Part shown: positions 19,889 through 29,308 of the stretch, piece by piece
How positions within the stretch are numbered: the first letter of the stretch is position 1
Layout of the letters: every line of letters begins with the position of its first letter
Source of the DNA: an uncultured Altererythrobacter sp.
Lineage (GTDB): Bacteria; Pseudomonadota; Alphaproteobacteria; Sphingomonadales; Sphingomonadaceae
DNA: 64,000 nt
Reading direction: 5' to 3'
Assembly (NCBI GenBank): GCA_947492235.1
Contig: CANLLZ010000001.1
Coordinates: 1,116,001-1,180,000 of the forward strand
Program-made: the position numbers and the translations under genes
Notes under the pieces: model-generated
Seen by the model: only the letters and a program-made list of their open reading frames with translations
Database searches by the model: none
Told to the model about the DNA's origin: nothing

Positions 19889-20011
19889 CGCACAATCCTG
19901 ACCTCATTCGAAAGCTGAAATTGCACCTTAACTGTCTACTTACAAATCACGGGTATTAAGGCGCGGGACAATGAACACATTCGCCGATCTTGCATTCTGA
20001 AGGCACCGAAG

Positions 20012-21610
20012 ATGAAACGAATCCAGCACCTTATCTCGGCAATCCGGCGCTCACGTACCGGCAATGCTGCCACCCTGCTCGCACTGGGTCTGCCCATGCT
20101 TGTGGGCGGAACGGGCTTCGCTGTGGATACTGCACAATGGTATTTGTGGAAGCGCGAGCTGCAATACGCCGCCGATCAGGCCGCAATCGCTGGCGCGTGG
20201 GCACGGTCGGATACCGGATCAAGCAGTGCCTATGCCGCGCGGGCGGACAAGGAATTCAACGCCAATTTGGACATCACGTCGGATTTCGCCGCCACGCCTG
20301 TAGTGGGACTGGCTGATTGGGACGGGGAAACCGACGCCAGCGTTACTGTGGAAGTGACCGCATCCCGGCAGCTGCCCTTCTCCAGCTTCCTGACCAACGA
20401 AGCGGCCACGATCCGCGTCCGCGCTCAGGCCGCTGTCGTTCCCGGTGAAGATTTCTTCACTTGCATGCTGGCCGTCGACCCAAGCGCCAGCGGCGCCTTT
20501 GAGCTGGGCGGGAACACCTCGGGCAACGCCCCTTGCGGATTCGGTGCGATTTCCAACAGCGGCACCGCAATGGTGAAGAACGGTAATCCCAGCGCCTGGG
20601 CCGGACAGCTGATCTCCAATGGCGGGATCGAAGACGGGTATGACGCTAACGGCGAGATCTTCGCAAATGTCGGAAGCCTGTCCGACCCGTTCGCTGGCAT
20701 CACGCCGCCAAGCGACACCACTTCGCGGACTTATTCCTGCCCCACAGCAACGGGCGGCAGCAGCACGGCAACGGCCACAGTGACAACCGTAACGTACTAC
20801 GATTATCAGTACTATATCGGTAAGAATCCGTCGCAAGCGACCTATGACGCTGGCTATGCCGGGCCAAATTCCGACTATACGACCAGTGCGGGACCGGTCA
20901 CTGAAACAGTTGCGGTTGGTACGACAAATGGCGCAAGCACGACGCAAAGCCCGAGCTCGTTCAACAAGAAAGATCTCAACCTAGTCGGAGGCTCCGGCAA
21001 TAAGAAGGTCTACGAATGGCTGCAGCAGACGATCACCAAGACCTACAGCAATGTAACGACCACAACGACCGGCGGTAGCGACGGGATCGCTCGGCCGGAA
21101 CCGGGCACTTACGGTGATATCAACATCGCCTGCACGACCGAATTCCAGCCTGGCGTATACACAATCACCGGTGAACTGGACTTCGGCCAGAACCAGGTCG
21201 TGACAGGCAGCGATGTCCTGTTCGTCATCACTGGCAGCGGAAGGTCCTCGATCAACAGCAAATCGGAAATCAACCTGAGCGGGATTACCGACAACACCTT
21301 GCAGACAGTCTACGGCCTTAGCGCTGCCGACGCGGCCGAACTGGCGGGTATGATCATTTTCGACCCCGAAAGCACCGACGAGTTCAAGGTCAATGGCGGC
21401 GCCGACATGGTGTTGAATGGCAACATCTACATGCCGAAACGCAAAGTGACCTTCAACGGCAACTCTGCGCTGTCGGGCGTATGCCTTCAGGTTGTGGCCG
21501 GGACGATCAAAATGACCGGCTCCAATACGGTCAACGCGTTTTGCGTGCCTACCATCGCGAACCCCATTCCTGCCGGCACTCGCCGCACATCGGTCAGGCT
21601 AGTTGGATGA
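20012..21610 (+). CDS. TadG-like pilus-associated protein with prepilin-type N-terminus
   Basis: A 532-residue protein with an N-terminal hydrophobic helix (NAATLLALGLPMLVGGTGFAVD) and the continuation TAQWYLWKRELQYAADQAAIAGA, the pattern of the TadE/TadG-like N-terminal family. The remainder is Thr/Ser/Gly-rich and beta-like, with a filamentous-repeat look around 400-520 (polar, Asn-rich). There is no von Willebrand motif. It is the first gene of a seven-gene run; its stop overlaps the next start by 4 bp. The function is inferred as a surface or pilus-associated component. Confidence 0.75.
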   Translation: MKRIQHLISAIRRSRTGNAATLLALGLPMLVGGTGFAVDTAQWYLWKRELQYAADQAAIAGAWARSDTGSSSAYAARADKEFNANLDITSDFAATPVVGLADWDGETDASVTVEVTASRQLPFSSFLTNEAATIRVRAQAAVVPGEDFFTCMLAVDPSASGAFELGGNTSGNAPCGFGAISNSGTAMVKNGNPSAWAGQLISNGGIEDGYDANGEIFANVGSLSDPFAGITPPSDTTSRTYSCPTATGGSSTATATVTTVTYYDYQYYIGKNPSQATYDAGYAGPNSDYTTSAGPVTETVAVGTTNGASTTQSPSSFNKKDLNLVGGSGNKKVYEWLQQTITKTYSNVTTTTTGGSDGIARPEPGTYGDINIACTTEFQPGVYTITGELDFGQNQVVTGSDVLFVITGSGRSSINSKSEINLSGITDNTLQTVYGLSAADAAELAGMIIFDPESTDEFKVNGGADMVLNGNIYMPKRKVTFNGNSALSGVCLQVVAGTIKMTGSNTVNAFCVPTIANPIPAGTRRTSVRLVG

Positions 21611-22068
21611 TCCGGCATTTGCACAAAACACTGGCAATCTCGTCGGATACACGGGGCAGCATGGTGGTGGAATCCGCCTTTGTCATCCCGATCCTGCTCA
21701 TCATGAGTCTGGGCGGTTTTGAAGTCAGCAGCATCGTGGCGCGGCACAGCGAAATGCGCTCGGCGGCATCGGAAGCCGTGGCGCTGGTGCTGTCGACAGA
21801 ACCCGAACAGGGCGATGATTTCAGCACAATCGAAGATATCGTCGAAGCGTCGACCGGACTGGCCGATGCCGACGTCACATTGGTTGAAAACTATCGCTGC
21901 GGAAACGCCGACGATCTTACGGACGATATGGCTGATTGCGGGTCGAGCGATGTGATCTCCACCTTTGTCGTGATCACTATGAGCGATACTTACTCGCCGA
22001 TCTGGACCGAATTCGGCGTTGGCAAGGACATTGAAGTGGCCGTGGACCGCACGGTGCAGATCGGGTGA
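21607..22068 (+). CDS. TadE-like pseudopilin
   Basis: A 153-residue protein with a TadE-type N-terminus: a short basic leader, then SMVVESAFVIPILLIMSLGGFEVSSIV, with the conserved Glu at the start of the hydrophobic helix. The soluble part has two cysteines that could form a disulfide. ATG 21607 is chosen because it overlaps the previous stop (ATGA); the frame extends further upstream only as a shadow. The gene overlaps the next one by 4 bp (GTGA). Confidence 0.78.
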   Translation: MIRHLHKTLAISSDTRGSMVVESAFVIPILLIMSLGGFEVSSIVARHSEMRSAASEAVALVLSTEPEQGDDFSTIEDIVEASTGLADADVTLVENYRCGNADDLTDDMADCGSSDVISTFVVITMSDTYSPIWTEFGVGKDIEVAVDRTVQIG

Positions 22069-22514
22069 GCAGGATGGTGACATTTGCGCGCCGGCTGCAA
22101 CGCTGCGATCGCGGCGGTATGCTGATCGAATTCGCCCTGATCGGCCCGGTGGTCATCGGATTGATGCTTGGCGTGCTCCAGGTTGGCGTGGCGCTGCAGA
22201 ACTATAACGCGGTCCGCAGTGCGGCTGCAGACGCGGCGCGCTACGCCGTGGTCCAGTATCAGGCCGGCAACACGCCGAGCGACGCGCAGATTGAAACTGA
22301 AGCGGAAAGCATTGCAACCAGCTCTCCCTACTTCCTGAAGAGCGACCGGCTGGTGCTGGATGTGGATCAAGAGGCGACCCAATCGATTGCCGGTGCGATC
22401 GAAATGACGATTTCGGCCACCTACACGCCGGAACTGATCCTGCCCTTTTTCAGTTGGAAAGCGCCTGCGATGACCTATGAGCGCCCGATCTTCGTGCTCG
22501 ATCCCACCCCGTAA
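22065..22514 (+). CDS. TadE-like pseudopilin
   Basis: A 149-residue protein with the canonical TadE helix GMLIEFALIGPVVIGLMLGVLQVGVAL followed by the NYNAVRSAAADAARYAV segment. The start is GTG 22065, overlapping the previous stop (GTGA); an ATG at 22074 is an alternative. The short C-terminal domain ends in a hydrophobic strand. It is the third gene of the coupled set 20012-22514, after which a 72-bp gap precedes the first vWA gene. Confidence 0.82.
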   Translation: MSRMVTFARRLQRCDRGGMLIEFALIGPVVIGLMLGVLQVGVALQNYNAVRSAAADAARYAVVQYQAGNTPSDAQIETEAESIATSSPYFLKSDRLVLDVDQEATQSIAGAIEMTISATYTPELILPFFSWKAPAMTYERPIFVLDPTP

Positions 22515-22526
22515 TTCGATGAGGGC

Positions 22527-22540
22527 TTAATTTCTTAACC
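22527..22540 (+). promoter_or_regulatory. Shared upstream motif (YTAA-N4-TTAACC), copy 1
   Basis: TTAATTTCTTAACC ends 47 bp before the GTG of the first vWA gene. A matching motif lies at exactly the same distance before the second vWA gene (24545-24558). TTAACC resembles a CtrA half-site, but the spacing (N4) is not the usual N7, so the regulator is unknown. Confidence 0.4.
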
Positions 22541-22586
22541 CTCTTCTTGAACGTAGTAGTCAGTCGCAGTGACTTAATGGGAAGCC

Positions 22587-24491
22587 GTGAGCAACCCAAA
22601 CCATCATGCCTCGACCTTCCTGTCGCGCCTGCTGCAAGACCGCTCGGGCAACACGCTCGCGCTGGTCGCTGCGGCCACCGCGCCGCTCGTGGCCGTTGTA
22701 GGGAGCGCAGTCGATATTGGCCGCGGCTATGTCACCGAGAGCCGCCTGCAGCAGGCCTGCGATGCGGGCGTGCTTGGTGCGCGGAAGAAGCTGGGTTCGG
22801 ACCTGCCGCCCAGCGGCGCTGTTCTTGGACAAGTCAAAAATGTCGGAAACGAGTTGTTCGATCTGAACTTCCCTGAAGGTCGGTACGACTCGAAGGACCG
22901 TTCCTTCGTCATGACCCTCGAGGAAGATTTTGCAATCTCCGGGCAGGCGAGCGCGACACTGCCGACGACCATCATGGGCATTTTCGGTAAGCAGGAGATT
23001 CCCGTCGCCGTAACGTGCCAATCGCGCATGAACTTCACCAATCTCGACATCATGATGGTGCTCGATGTCACAGGTTCTATGCGCCACACCAACGCTGGCG
23101 ATAGCGCATCACGGATCGACACAATGCGGTCGGTCATCAAGGGCTTCCACAGCAATGTCGAGGCATCAAAAGCGCCCGATACCCGCGTTCGCTATGGCTT
23201 TGTGCCGTATGCAACCAACGTTAATGTCGGTGGACTGCTGCAGAACAATTGGGTGGCCCAGCAATGGACCTATCAATCCCGCGAATCCGCGCCGGATGTC
23301 GTAACCGTTTCGAATGGCGCATCGATCCTCAACAAGACGGAAGTTAGCGGAACCGACTCTGATTGGTATGAGACAAGCAATTACCCCGCCACTCCAGTGC
23401 CCGGCACAACAGATGAATTGTATTGTGCAACCGAGGCACCTGAAGACACTTATACCAAAACGGTAACCGTTACGGGCACACGGTCGGAACCCTTTGCCGG
23501 ACCGCCAGCGGGCACGCAAACATTCGATGATCGCACGATTGTCGAGGAGGGCTCAAAATTTAGAGTCTCGATGTCTGGCACTACCTGCAGAATCGAGCAA
23601 AGAGACTACTCAGCATATACCTATACCGACACGTATTGGGTCCGCCCGTACGAGTTCACAACCGCTCAGTGGACTTACAAGCCTTTGTCTCTCGATGTTT
23701 CCGACTGGCGTGCCACGATGGATACCTGCATCGAGGAGCGCGATACGTATGAGATAACCGACTATGACAATGTCGATCTGACCCGTGCGCTGGATCTGGA
23801 CATTGATCTTGTCCCAACCCCCGGCAACACGGCGACGCAGTGGCGGCCACAGAACCGTGATGCCACATATTCCAGGCGGTTTTATGAGCACGGAACCGGC
23901 GAGTTAAATCCCGAAGAATTCACTACTGCTCACACCTTCGCCCGTACGGGCAATTGGTGGATGTCCGACTGTCCCGCCCCTGCGCAGCAGCTCGCCGAGA
24001 TGGATGCATCTGCGGTCGATAGCTATCTCGCAACTCTGGCACCCGAGGGCGCAACCTATCACGATATCGGCATGATCTGGGGCGCGCGTTTGCTCTCACC
24101 GGATGGTCTGTTTGCCACCGAAAATGCCGACGAATCCGCGAACAAGCCGACCACGCGGCATCTGATCTTCCTTACCGACGGGCAGACCGAAGCGTATGAT
24201 CTCGCATACGGTGCCTATGGCGTGGAGCCACTTGACCGGAGGCGGTGGGATCCAGCGACTTCGACCCTTACGCTTCAGGAAACCGTCGAGGAGCGATTCA
24301 AATTCGCTTGCGACGAGATCAAGAAGAAGAACACGACGGTGTGGGTCATCGCGTTTGCCACGGCGGTAAACTCGGCAATGACCGAATGCGCAGGCGAAGG
24401 GCACTATTTCGAAGCCAACAGCGCTTCGCAGCTGACCGATGCCTTCTCGTCGATTGCACGGTCGATGGGTGACCTGAGGGTGAGCAAATAG
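22587..24491 (+). CDS. TadG-like von Willebrand factor A protein (paralogue A)
   Basis: A 634-residue protein. The N-terminus has the TadG-type helix NTLALVAAATAPLVAVVGSAVD and the VTESRLQQACDAGVLGARKK segment. A vWA domain follows with MIDAS DVTGSM (D160-S164), interrupted by a long Thr/Tyr/Asp-rich insert (about 220-430), then the rest of the domain with FLTDGQTEAYD and a C-terminal AGEGHYFEANSASQLTDAFSSIA. The start is GTG 22587. Adhesion or pilus assembly is inferred. It is a tandem duplicate of the gene at 24605, near-identical at both ends but divergent in the insert. Confidence 0.85.
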   Translation: MSNPNHHASTFLSRLLQDRSGNTLALVAAATAPLVAVVGSAVDIGRGYVTESRLQQACDAGVLGARKKLGSDLPPSGAVLGQVKNVGNELFDLNFPEGRYDSKDRSFVMTLEEDFAISGQASATLPTTIMGIFGKQEIPVAVTCQSRMNFTNLDIMMVLDVTGSMRHTNAGDSASRIDTMRSVIKGFHSNVEASKAPDTRVRYGFVPYATNVNVGGLLQNNWVAQQWTYQSRESAPDVVTVSNGASILNKTEVSGTDSDWYETSNYPATPVPGTTDELYCATEAPEDTYTKTVTVTGTRSEPFAGPPAGTQTFDDRTIVEEGSKFRVSMSGTTCRIEQRDYSAYTYTDTYWVRPYEFTTAQWTYKPLSLDVSDWRATMDTCIEERDTYEITDYDNVDLTRALDLDIDLVPTPGNTATQWRPQNRDATYSRRFYEHGTGELNPEEFTTAHTFARTGNWWMSDCPAPAQQLAEMDASAVDSYLATLAPEGATYHDIGMIWGARLLSPDGLFATENADESANKPTTRHLIFLTDGQTEAYDLAYGAYGVEPLDRRRWDPATSTLTLQETVEERFKFACDEIKKKNTTVWVIAFATAVNSAMTECAGEGHYFEANSASQLTDAFSSIARSMGDLRVSK

Positions 24492-24492
24492 G

Positions 24493-24512
24493 CCGGGTCA
24501 TCGCTCACCCGG
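24493..24512 (+). other. Hairpin after the first vWA gene
   Basis: A perfect 6-bp stem (24493-24498 with 24507-24512, 8-nt loop) lies immediately after the stop codon. No T-run follows, so it may be a weak terminator or a processing site rather than a full rho-independent terminator. Confidence 0.35.
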
Positions 24513-24544
24513 ACATCCCCCTCGATGGGTTGCAATGCAAAAGG

Positions 24545-24558
24545 CTAAGAAATTAACC
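24545..24558 (+). promoter_or_regulatory. Shared upstream motif (YTAA-N4-TTAACC), copy 2
   Basis: CTAAGAAATTAACC ends 47 bp before the GTG at 24605, the same distance as copy 1 before paralogue A. The conservation in otherwise dissimilar leader DNA suggests a promoter or operator element duplicated with the gene. Confidence 0.4.
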
Positions 24559-24604
24559 ACGCCCGTAGACATATCTCTTACGTCTGCAGGGTAACACTCC
24601 CTGC

Positions 24605-26551
24605 GTGACACACTGTAACTCCCCTCGATCGACCTTCCTGTCGCAACTGCTGCACGACCGTTCGGGCAACACGCTCGCACTGGTTGCTGCGGCCACCGCT
24701 CCACTTGTCGCCGTTGTGGGAAGTGCAGTCGATATCGGCCGCGGATATGTGACCGAAAGCCGCTTGCAACAGGCCTGTGATGCCGGCGTTCTTGGCGCGC
24801 GGAAGAAGCTGGGATCGGATCTACCTCCCAGCGGTTTTGTCCTCGGCGAAGTAAAAAAAGTCGGAAACGAGCTGTTCGACCTCAATTTTCCCGAAGGCCG
24901 GTACAGCACGGAAGACCGTTCCTTCGTGATGACACTGGAGGAAGATTTCGCAATTTCGGGTCAGGCCAGCGCGACGCTGCCGACCACGATCATGGGCATT
25001 TTCGGTAAGCAGGAAATGCCCATCGCCGTCACCTGCCAATCGCGCATGAACTTCACCAATCTCGACATCATGATGGTGCTCGACGTGACCGGCTCAATGC
25101 GTCTCACCAATCCCGGGGACTCGCTCTCGCGCATCGATTCGATGCGTGCGGTCATCAAGGGATTCCACGCGGATATTGAGTCAGCGAAAGCGCCCGACAC
25201 GCGCGTGCGATACGGCTTCGTTCCTTATGCAACCAACGTGAATGTCGGCGGCCTGCTCAAGAACAATTGGGTAGTCAACGATTGGACCTACCAGACCCGG
25301 GAACTGGATGCCACGAACACGACAGTTGGTACCAGAACCTATGACACCAACTGGGTATATGAGTCCGGGACACGCAGCGACTGGACCGCCGTATCTACAT
25401 ACGCAGCCACTTTCTATCCAGGAACGCCGGGCACGCCCGGGACCGGCGATGAAGGCGGTAGTGGCGGCACGAGCGACTCCTACAGGTGCGAGGGATCAGA
25501 ACCGGCTTATGCCGTAGACGTCACAGACACGCTTTTAGGCGAGTCATCCGAGCCCTTCGCAGGTCCTCCGGCCGGTACGCGGGAAATCGATCACATGCGA
25601 CGTTGGCATAACGGCACGCGCTATCGCACCATCAGGGATGGCAGCACGTGTACTGTCGAGCGCCAGGTCGACGACAATTATGTTCAGACCTTTGATCGCA
25701 TCACCGATCCAAGCGAAAGCAGCTCCACCGATTGGCGTTACACACCGATTGCGCGGGACGTCGATGATTGGAGAACCGAGACATTCGGTTGCATGGAAGA
25801 AATCGATACCGTCCAGATTGCGGACTACGACAATGTCGATCTGGCACAAGCGCTTGATCTGAACATCGATCACGTCCCCGGTTCGTCAAACGCCGGCAAA
25901 TGGCGCCCGATGTATCACGATATCATCTACGCACGCTCGCTCAACAATAGCGGCGTGGGGAGCTTCACGCCTGCCGAAGTGATCACCACGAGTACCTACG
26001 CAAAGACTGGTAATTGGTGGATGTCGAATTGTCCGGCCTCGGCGGTCAATCTGAACGAGATGGATGCGACCACCATCGCAACCTATCTTGACACCTTGAA
26101 CCCCGAAGGCGCGACCTATCACGACATCGGAATGCTGTGGGGTGCGCGGCTTTTGTCCCCCGACGGTCTCTTTGCCTCCGAAAACGCGGATGAATCGGCC
26201 AACAAGCCGACGACGCGCCACCTTATCTTTCTGACTGATGGTCAGACGGAAGCATATGATGTGGCCTACGGGGCTTACGGTCTCGAACCTCTCGACCGTC
26301 GGCGGTGGGATCCTGACACGAGCACGTTGACGCTCAACGAGGTTGTCGAGGCTCGCTTCTCGTTTGCGTGCAACGAGATCAAGAAAAAGAACACGACCGT
26401 GTGGGTGATCGCGTTCGGAACCGATGCCAATACCGCCATGACCGAGTGCGCTGGCGAAGGGCGCTATTTCGAAGCCAGCAATGCTTCGCAGTTGACCGAG
26501 GCCTTCGATAGCATCGCACGGTCGATGGGTGACCTGAGGGTGAGCAAATGA
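24605..26551 (+). CDS. TadG-like von Willebrand factor A protein (paralogue B)
   Basis: A 648-residue paralogue of the upstream gene with the same order: TadG-type N-terminal helix, vWA MIDAS DVTGSM, a long variable insert (here with a Gly/Thr/Pro-rich stretch), FLTDGQTEAYD and an identical last DNA block (the final about 33 bp match paralogue A). The start is GTG 24605. A 6-bp stem (24586-24591 with 24599-24604) abuts the start codon and would cover the G-rich upstream sequence. Its stop overlaps the next TadE gene by 4 bp. Confidence 0.85.
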   Translation: MTHCNSPRSTFLSQLLHDRSGNTLALVAAATAPLVAVVGSAVDIGRGYVTESRLQQACDAGVLGARKKLGSDLPPSGFVLGEVKKVGNELFDLNFPEGRYSTEDRSFVMTLEEDFAISGQASATLPTTIMGIFGKQEMPIAVTCQSRMNFTNLDIMMVLDVTGSMRLTNPGDSLSRIDSMRAVIKGFHADIESAKAPDTRVRYGFVPYATNVNVGGLLKNNWVVNDWTYQTRELDATNTTVGTRTYDTNWVYESGTRSDWTAVSTYAATFYPGTPGTPGTGDEGGSGGTSDSYRCEGSEPAYAVDVTDTLLGESSEPFAGPPAGTREIDHMRRWHNGTRYRTIRDGSTCTVERQVDDNYVQTFDRITDPSESSSTDWRYTPIARDVDDWRTETFGCMEEIDTVQIADYDNVDLAQALDLNIDHVPGSSNAGKWRPMYHDIIYARSLNNSGVGSFTPAEVITTSTYAKTGNWWMSNCPASAVNLNEMDATTIATYLDTLNPEGATYHDIGMLWGARLLSPDGLFASENADESANKPTTRHLIFLTDGQTEAYDVAYGAYGLEPLDRRRWDPDTSTLTLNEVVEARFSFACNEIKKKNTTVWVIAFGTDANTAMTECAGEGRYFEASNASQLTEAFDSIARSMGDLRVSK

Positions 26552-27135
26552 CGCAAATGTCTCAACCTGATCTTGTTGCCGACCAAAGCGGCGCGACCAT
26601 TGTCGAATTCGCGCTGGTGGTGCCGGTGCTGATGACGCTGCTGCTCGGTCTGTTCGACGTGAGCTACAATATGTACGCCAATGCCATTCTGGAAGGCGCC
26701 ATGCAGGAGGCCGGCCGCAATTCGACTATCGAGGATGCGGATACGGGGACAATCGACGCCCAGGTCACCCAGCAGGTGCGGCGGGCTGTCGGTAGCGCCA
26801 ACGTAACCTTTGCGCGCACCTCCTACGCCGAATTCTCCGATGTCTCGCAGCCGGAAGATTATACCGACGTCAACGGCGACGGAACCTGCAATGATGGCGA
26901 ACCGTTCGAGGACGCCAATGGGAATGGTGCCTACGATCTGGATCGCGGCGCGGCCGGACAGGGCGGTGCGCGCAATGCGGTTGTCCTGACGGCCACCATG
27001 ACGTTCGACCGCTTTTTCCCGATCGATGCGTTCACCAGCCTCCCGGAGAAATACACCGCATCGTCCTCCACGGTGCTGCGCAATCAGCCTTACGACATCA
27101 ACGAAAATCCGCCGGCGACGGAGAATTGCATATGA
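26548..27135 (+). CDS. TadE-like pseudopilin with a calcium-loop insertion
   Basis: A 195-residue protein with a classical TadE helix GATIVEFALVVPVLMTLLLGLFDV (Glu20). In the soluble part, residues 107-132 contain two consecutive calcium-loop-like sequences: DVNGDGTCNDGE (D107, N109, D111, E118) and DANGNGAYDLD (D122, N124, N126). This is the EF-hand/dockerin type of spacing, rare in TadE proteins. It is coupled to paralogue B by a 4-bp overlap and to the next gene by another 4-bp overlap. Calcium-dependent folding of a minor pilin is inferred. Confidence 0.82.
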   Translation: MTQMSQPDLVADQSGATIVEFALVVPVLMTLLLGLFDVSYNMYANAILEGAMQEAGRNSTIEDADTGTIDAQVTQQVRRAVGSANVTFARTSYAEFSDVSQPEDYTDVNGDGTCNDGEPFEDANGNGAYDLDRGAAGQGGARNAVVLTATMTFDRFFPIDAFTSLPEKYTASSSTVLRNQPYDINENPPATENCI

Positions 27136-27860
27136 GCCGCATCGGCAGAAAACTTCGCACCATGCTGCGTGATACGAGCGGCGTTGCGATGACCGAGTTT
27201 GCATTGGCCGCTCCGTTCATGATCGGCATCGGGCTGTTCGGCATGGAAACCGCCTACCTCACGATCGTACATATGAAGGTAAATCAGGCCGCCATTCACG
27301 TGGCCGATAATGCCTCTCGCATCGGTGACGTGTCCTCGCTGGATAACCGGGCCATTTACGAGTCCGATTTGAACGATCTGATGGTTGGCGTCGACCTGCA
27401 GGTCGGCAATCTGGACATCTTCGAGCATGGACGGATCATCATTTCCAGCCTGGAGACAGACCCGGACGCACCCACCAAGCAATGGATCCATTGGCAGCGG
27501 TGCCAAGGGAAGCTCGGCTGGGCATCCACCTATGGCCAGGAAGGCGACAAAGGCGGTTCATTCAAAGGGATGGGACCGAAGAACGAGAAGGTTGCGGCGC
27601 AGGAAGGCGACGCGGTGATGTTCGTAGAAATCAGCTACCAATATCAGCCCTTGTTCTCCGATTCTCTGGTCGGAGATTCGATGATCTTCGCGCATTCAGC
27701 CTTTACCGTTCGTGCAGACCGCGACCTCACGCAAATTTACCAGCGCGATCCGGCTTCCCCCGATCCGGTTGCTTCATGCGCCACCTATACGAACCTCGAT
27801 GGGGAAGTAGGCGGCGGAATGATCAATGCCCCCGGCAGCCAGGACGGACCGGGCACCTAA
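27132..27860 (+). CDS. TadE-like pseudopilin, longer form
   Basis: A 242-residue protein with the TadE-type helix GVAMTEFALAAPFMIGIGLFGMETAYL and a soluble domain with two cysteines (in WQRCQGK and VASCATY) that could pair. ATG 27132 gives a 4-bp overlap with the previous stop; a TTG at 27126 in frame is less likely. It is the last gene of the island and is followed by the convergent pdhB after 50 bp. Confidence 0.78.
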   Translation: MSRIGRKLRTMLRDTSGVAMTEFALAAPFMIGIGLFGMETAYLTIVHMKVNQAAIHVADNASRIGDVSSLDNRAIYESDLNDLMVGVDLQVGNLDIFEHGRIIISSLETDPDAPTKQWIHWQRCQGKLGWASTYGQEGDKGGSFKGMGPKNEKVAAQEGDAVMFVEISYQYQPLFSDSLVGDSMIFAHSAFTVRADRDLTQIYQRDPASPDPVASCATYTNLDGEVGGGMINAPGSQDGPGT

Positions 27861-27910
27861 AGGGACGCAATGTGCTGACGGGGGAGCGGAATAACCGACC
27901 CTGCAGCAGA

Positions 27911-29308
27911 TCAGTCCTTGTAACACACCTGCTTGGCTGCGCTGACGATGCGCGCGCTGTCCAATAGCGCCAGCTTTTCCAGATTGGCCGCATAGGGCAG
28001 CGGAACATCCTCGTTAGTTACGCGCAGTACCGGCGCATCCAGATCGTCAAAGCCCTCTTCCATGCAAATGGCGATAATCTCGCTGGCGATGGAGCAGGTC
28101 GGCCAGCCTTCCTCCGCCACGATCAAGCGGTTGGTTTTCTTCAGGCTTTCCAGAACGGTGTGCTTGTCCAGCGGGCGCAAGGTGCGAAGGTCGATCACCT
28201 CGGCATCGATCCCCTCGCCTGCCAGTTCTTCGGCTGCTTCCAGCGCGAGACCCACGGCGATCGAGTAGGAAACGATGGTGACATCGCTACCTTCGCGCAT
28301 GATCCGCGCCTGACCGATCGGCAGGACGTAATCGTCCAGATCGGGCACGTCGAAGCTGCGGCCATAGACCAGCTCGTTTTCCAGAAACACGACCGGATCC
28401 TCGGTTCGGATCGCGGCCTTCATCAGGCCTTTTGAGTCCGCCGCATCGTAGGGCGCAATGACGATCAGACCCGGAACGCTGGCGTACCACGGGCCGTAAT
28501 TCTGGCTGTGCTGCGCCCCCACCCGGCTGGCAGCACCGTTGGGGCCACGGAAGACCACCGGACAGCGCATCTGGCCGCCCGACATGTAGTTGGTCTTCGC
28601 CGCCGAGTTCACGATGTGGTCGATCGCCTGCATCGCGAAGTTGAAAGTCATGAATTCTACAACCGGGCGCAAACCGCCCATCGCTGCGCCTGTCCCGATC
28701 CCGGCAAAACCGTATTCGGTAATCGGCGTATCGATCACCCGTTTGTCACCGAATTCGTCGAGCAGGCCCTGTGTGACCTTGTAAGCACCCTGATACTCGG
28801 CAACTTCCTCGCCCATCACGAATACGCGGTCATCGCGGCGCATTTCCTCGGCCATCGCATCGCGCAATGCTTCGCGCACACTGGTCGAGGTCATCGACGT
28901 GCCTTCGGGAATGGCAGGGTCGGCGACAGGTGCGCGTTCCAGCTTTGCAGGCTTCGTCAATTCGGCTTCGGACGGCTCGCGGCCAACATCCTTGCCCTCG
29001 CCCGGTACGTCGTCCTTGGCCTCAGCAGCTGCCGGTTCGGTTGCGCTTGTCTCGCCAGCGTCCTCGCCATCACCCAGCAGCATGGCAATGACGGCTCCGA
29101 CCGCGACGTTCTCGGTGCCCTCTTCGACCAGGATCTTACCCAGCGTGCCCTCGTCGACCGCTTCGAATTCCATCGTTGCCTTGTCGGTTTCGATCTCGGC
29201 GATAATGTCGCCAATCGCGATCTCGTCACCTTCGGCCTTCAGCCATTTCGCGAGCGTGCCCTCCTCCATCGTCGGAGAAAGCGCGGGCATTTTCAGTTCA
29301 ATCGCCAT
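27911..29308 (-). CDS. pdhB: Pyruvate dehydrogenase E1 beta subunit with N-terminal lipoyl domain
   Basis: The 465-residue E1 beta subunit of the pyruvate dehydrogenase complex. Residues 1-80 form a lipoyl domain ([11 protein letters not shown], lipoylated Lys in [10 protein letters not shown]), followed by an acidic Ala-rich linker and the transketolase-like E1 beta fold ([18 protein letters not shown] through to [10 protein letters not shown]). The lipoyl fusion on E1 beta is typical of alphaproteobacteria. The ATG shares one base with the stop (TAA) of the small ORF upstream, and its Shine-Dalgarno lies inside a 32-bp inverted repeat. Confidence 0.96.
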   Translation of the reverse strand: MAIELKMPALSPTMEEGTLAKWLKAEGDEIAIGDIIAEIETDKATMEFEAVDEGTLGKILVEEGTENVAVGAVIAMLLGDGEDAGETSATEPAAAEAKDDVPGEGKDVGREPSEAELTKPAKLERAPVADPAIPEGTSMTSTSVREALRDAMAEEMRRDDRVFVMGEEVAEYQGAYKVTQGLLDEFGDKRVIDTPITEYGFAGIGTGAAMGGLRPVVEFMTFNFAMQAIDHIVNSAAKTNYMSGGQMRCPVVFRGPNGAASRVGAQHSQNYGPWYASVPGLIVIAPYDAADSKGLMKAAIRTEDPVVFLENELVYGRSFDVPDLDDYVLPIGQARIMREGSDVTIVSYSIAVGLALEAAEELAGEGIDAEVIDLRTLRPLDKHTVLESLKKTNRLIVAEEGWPTCSIASEIIAICMEEGFDDLDAPVLRVTNEDVPLPYAANLEKLALLDSARIVSAAKQVCYKD

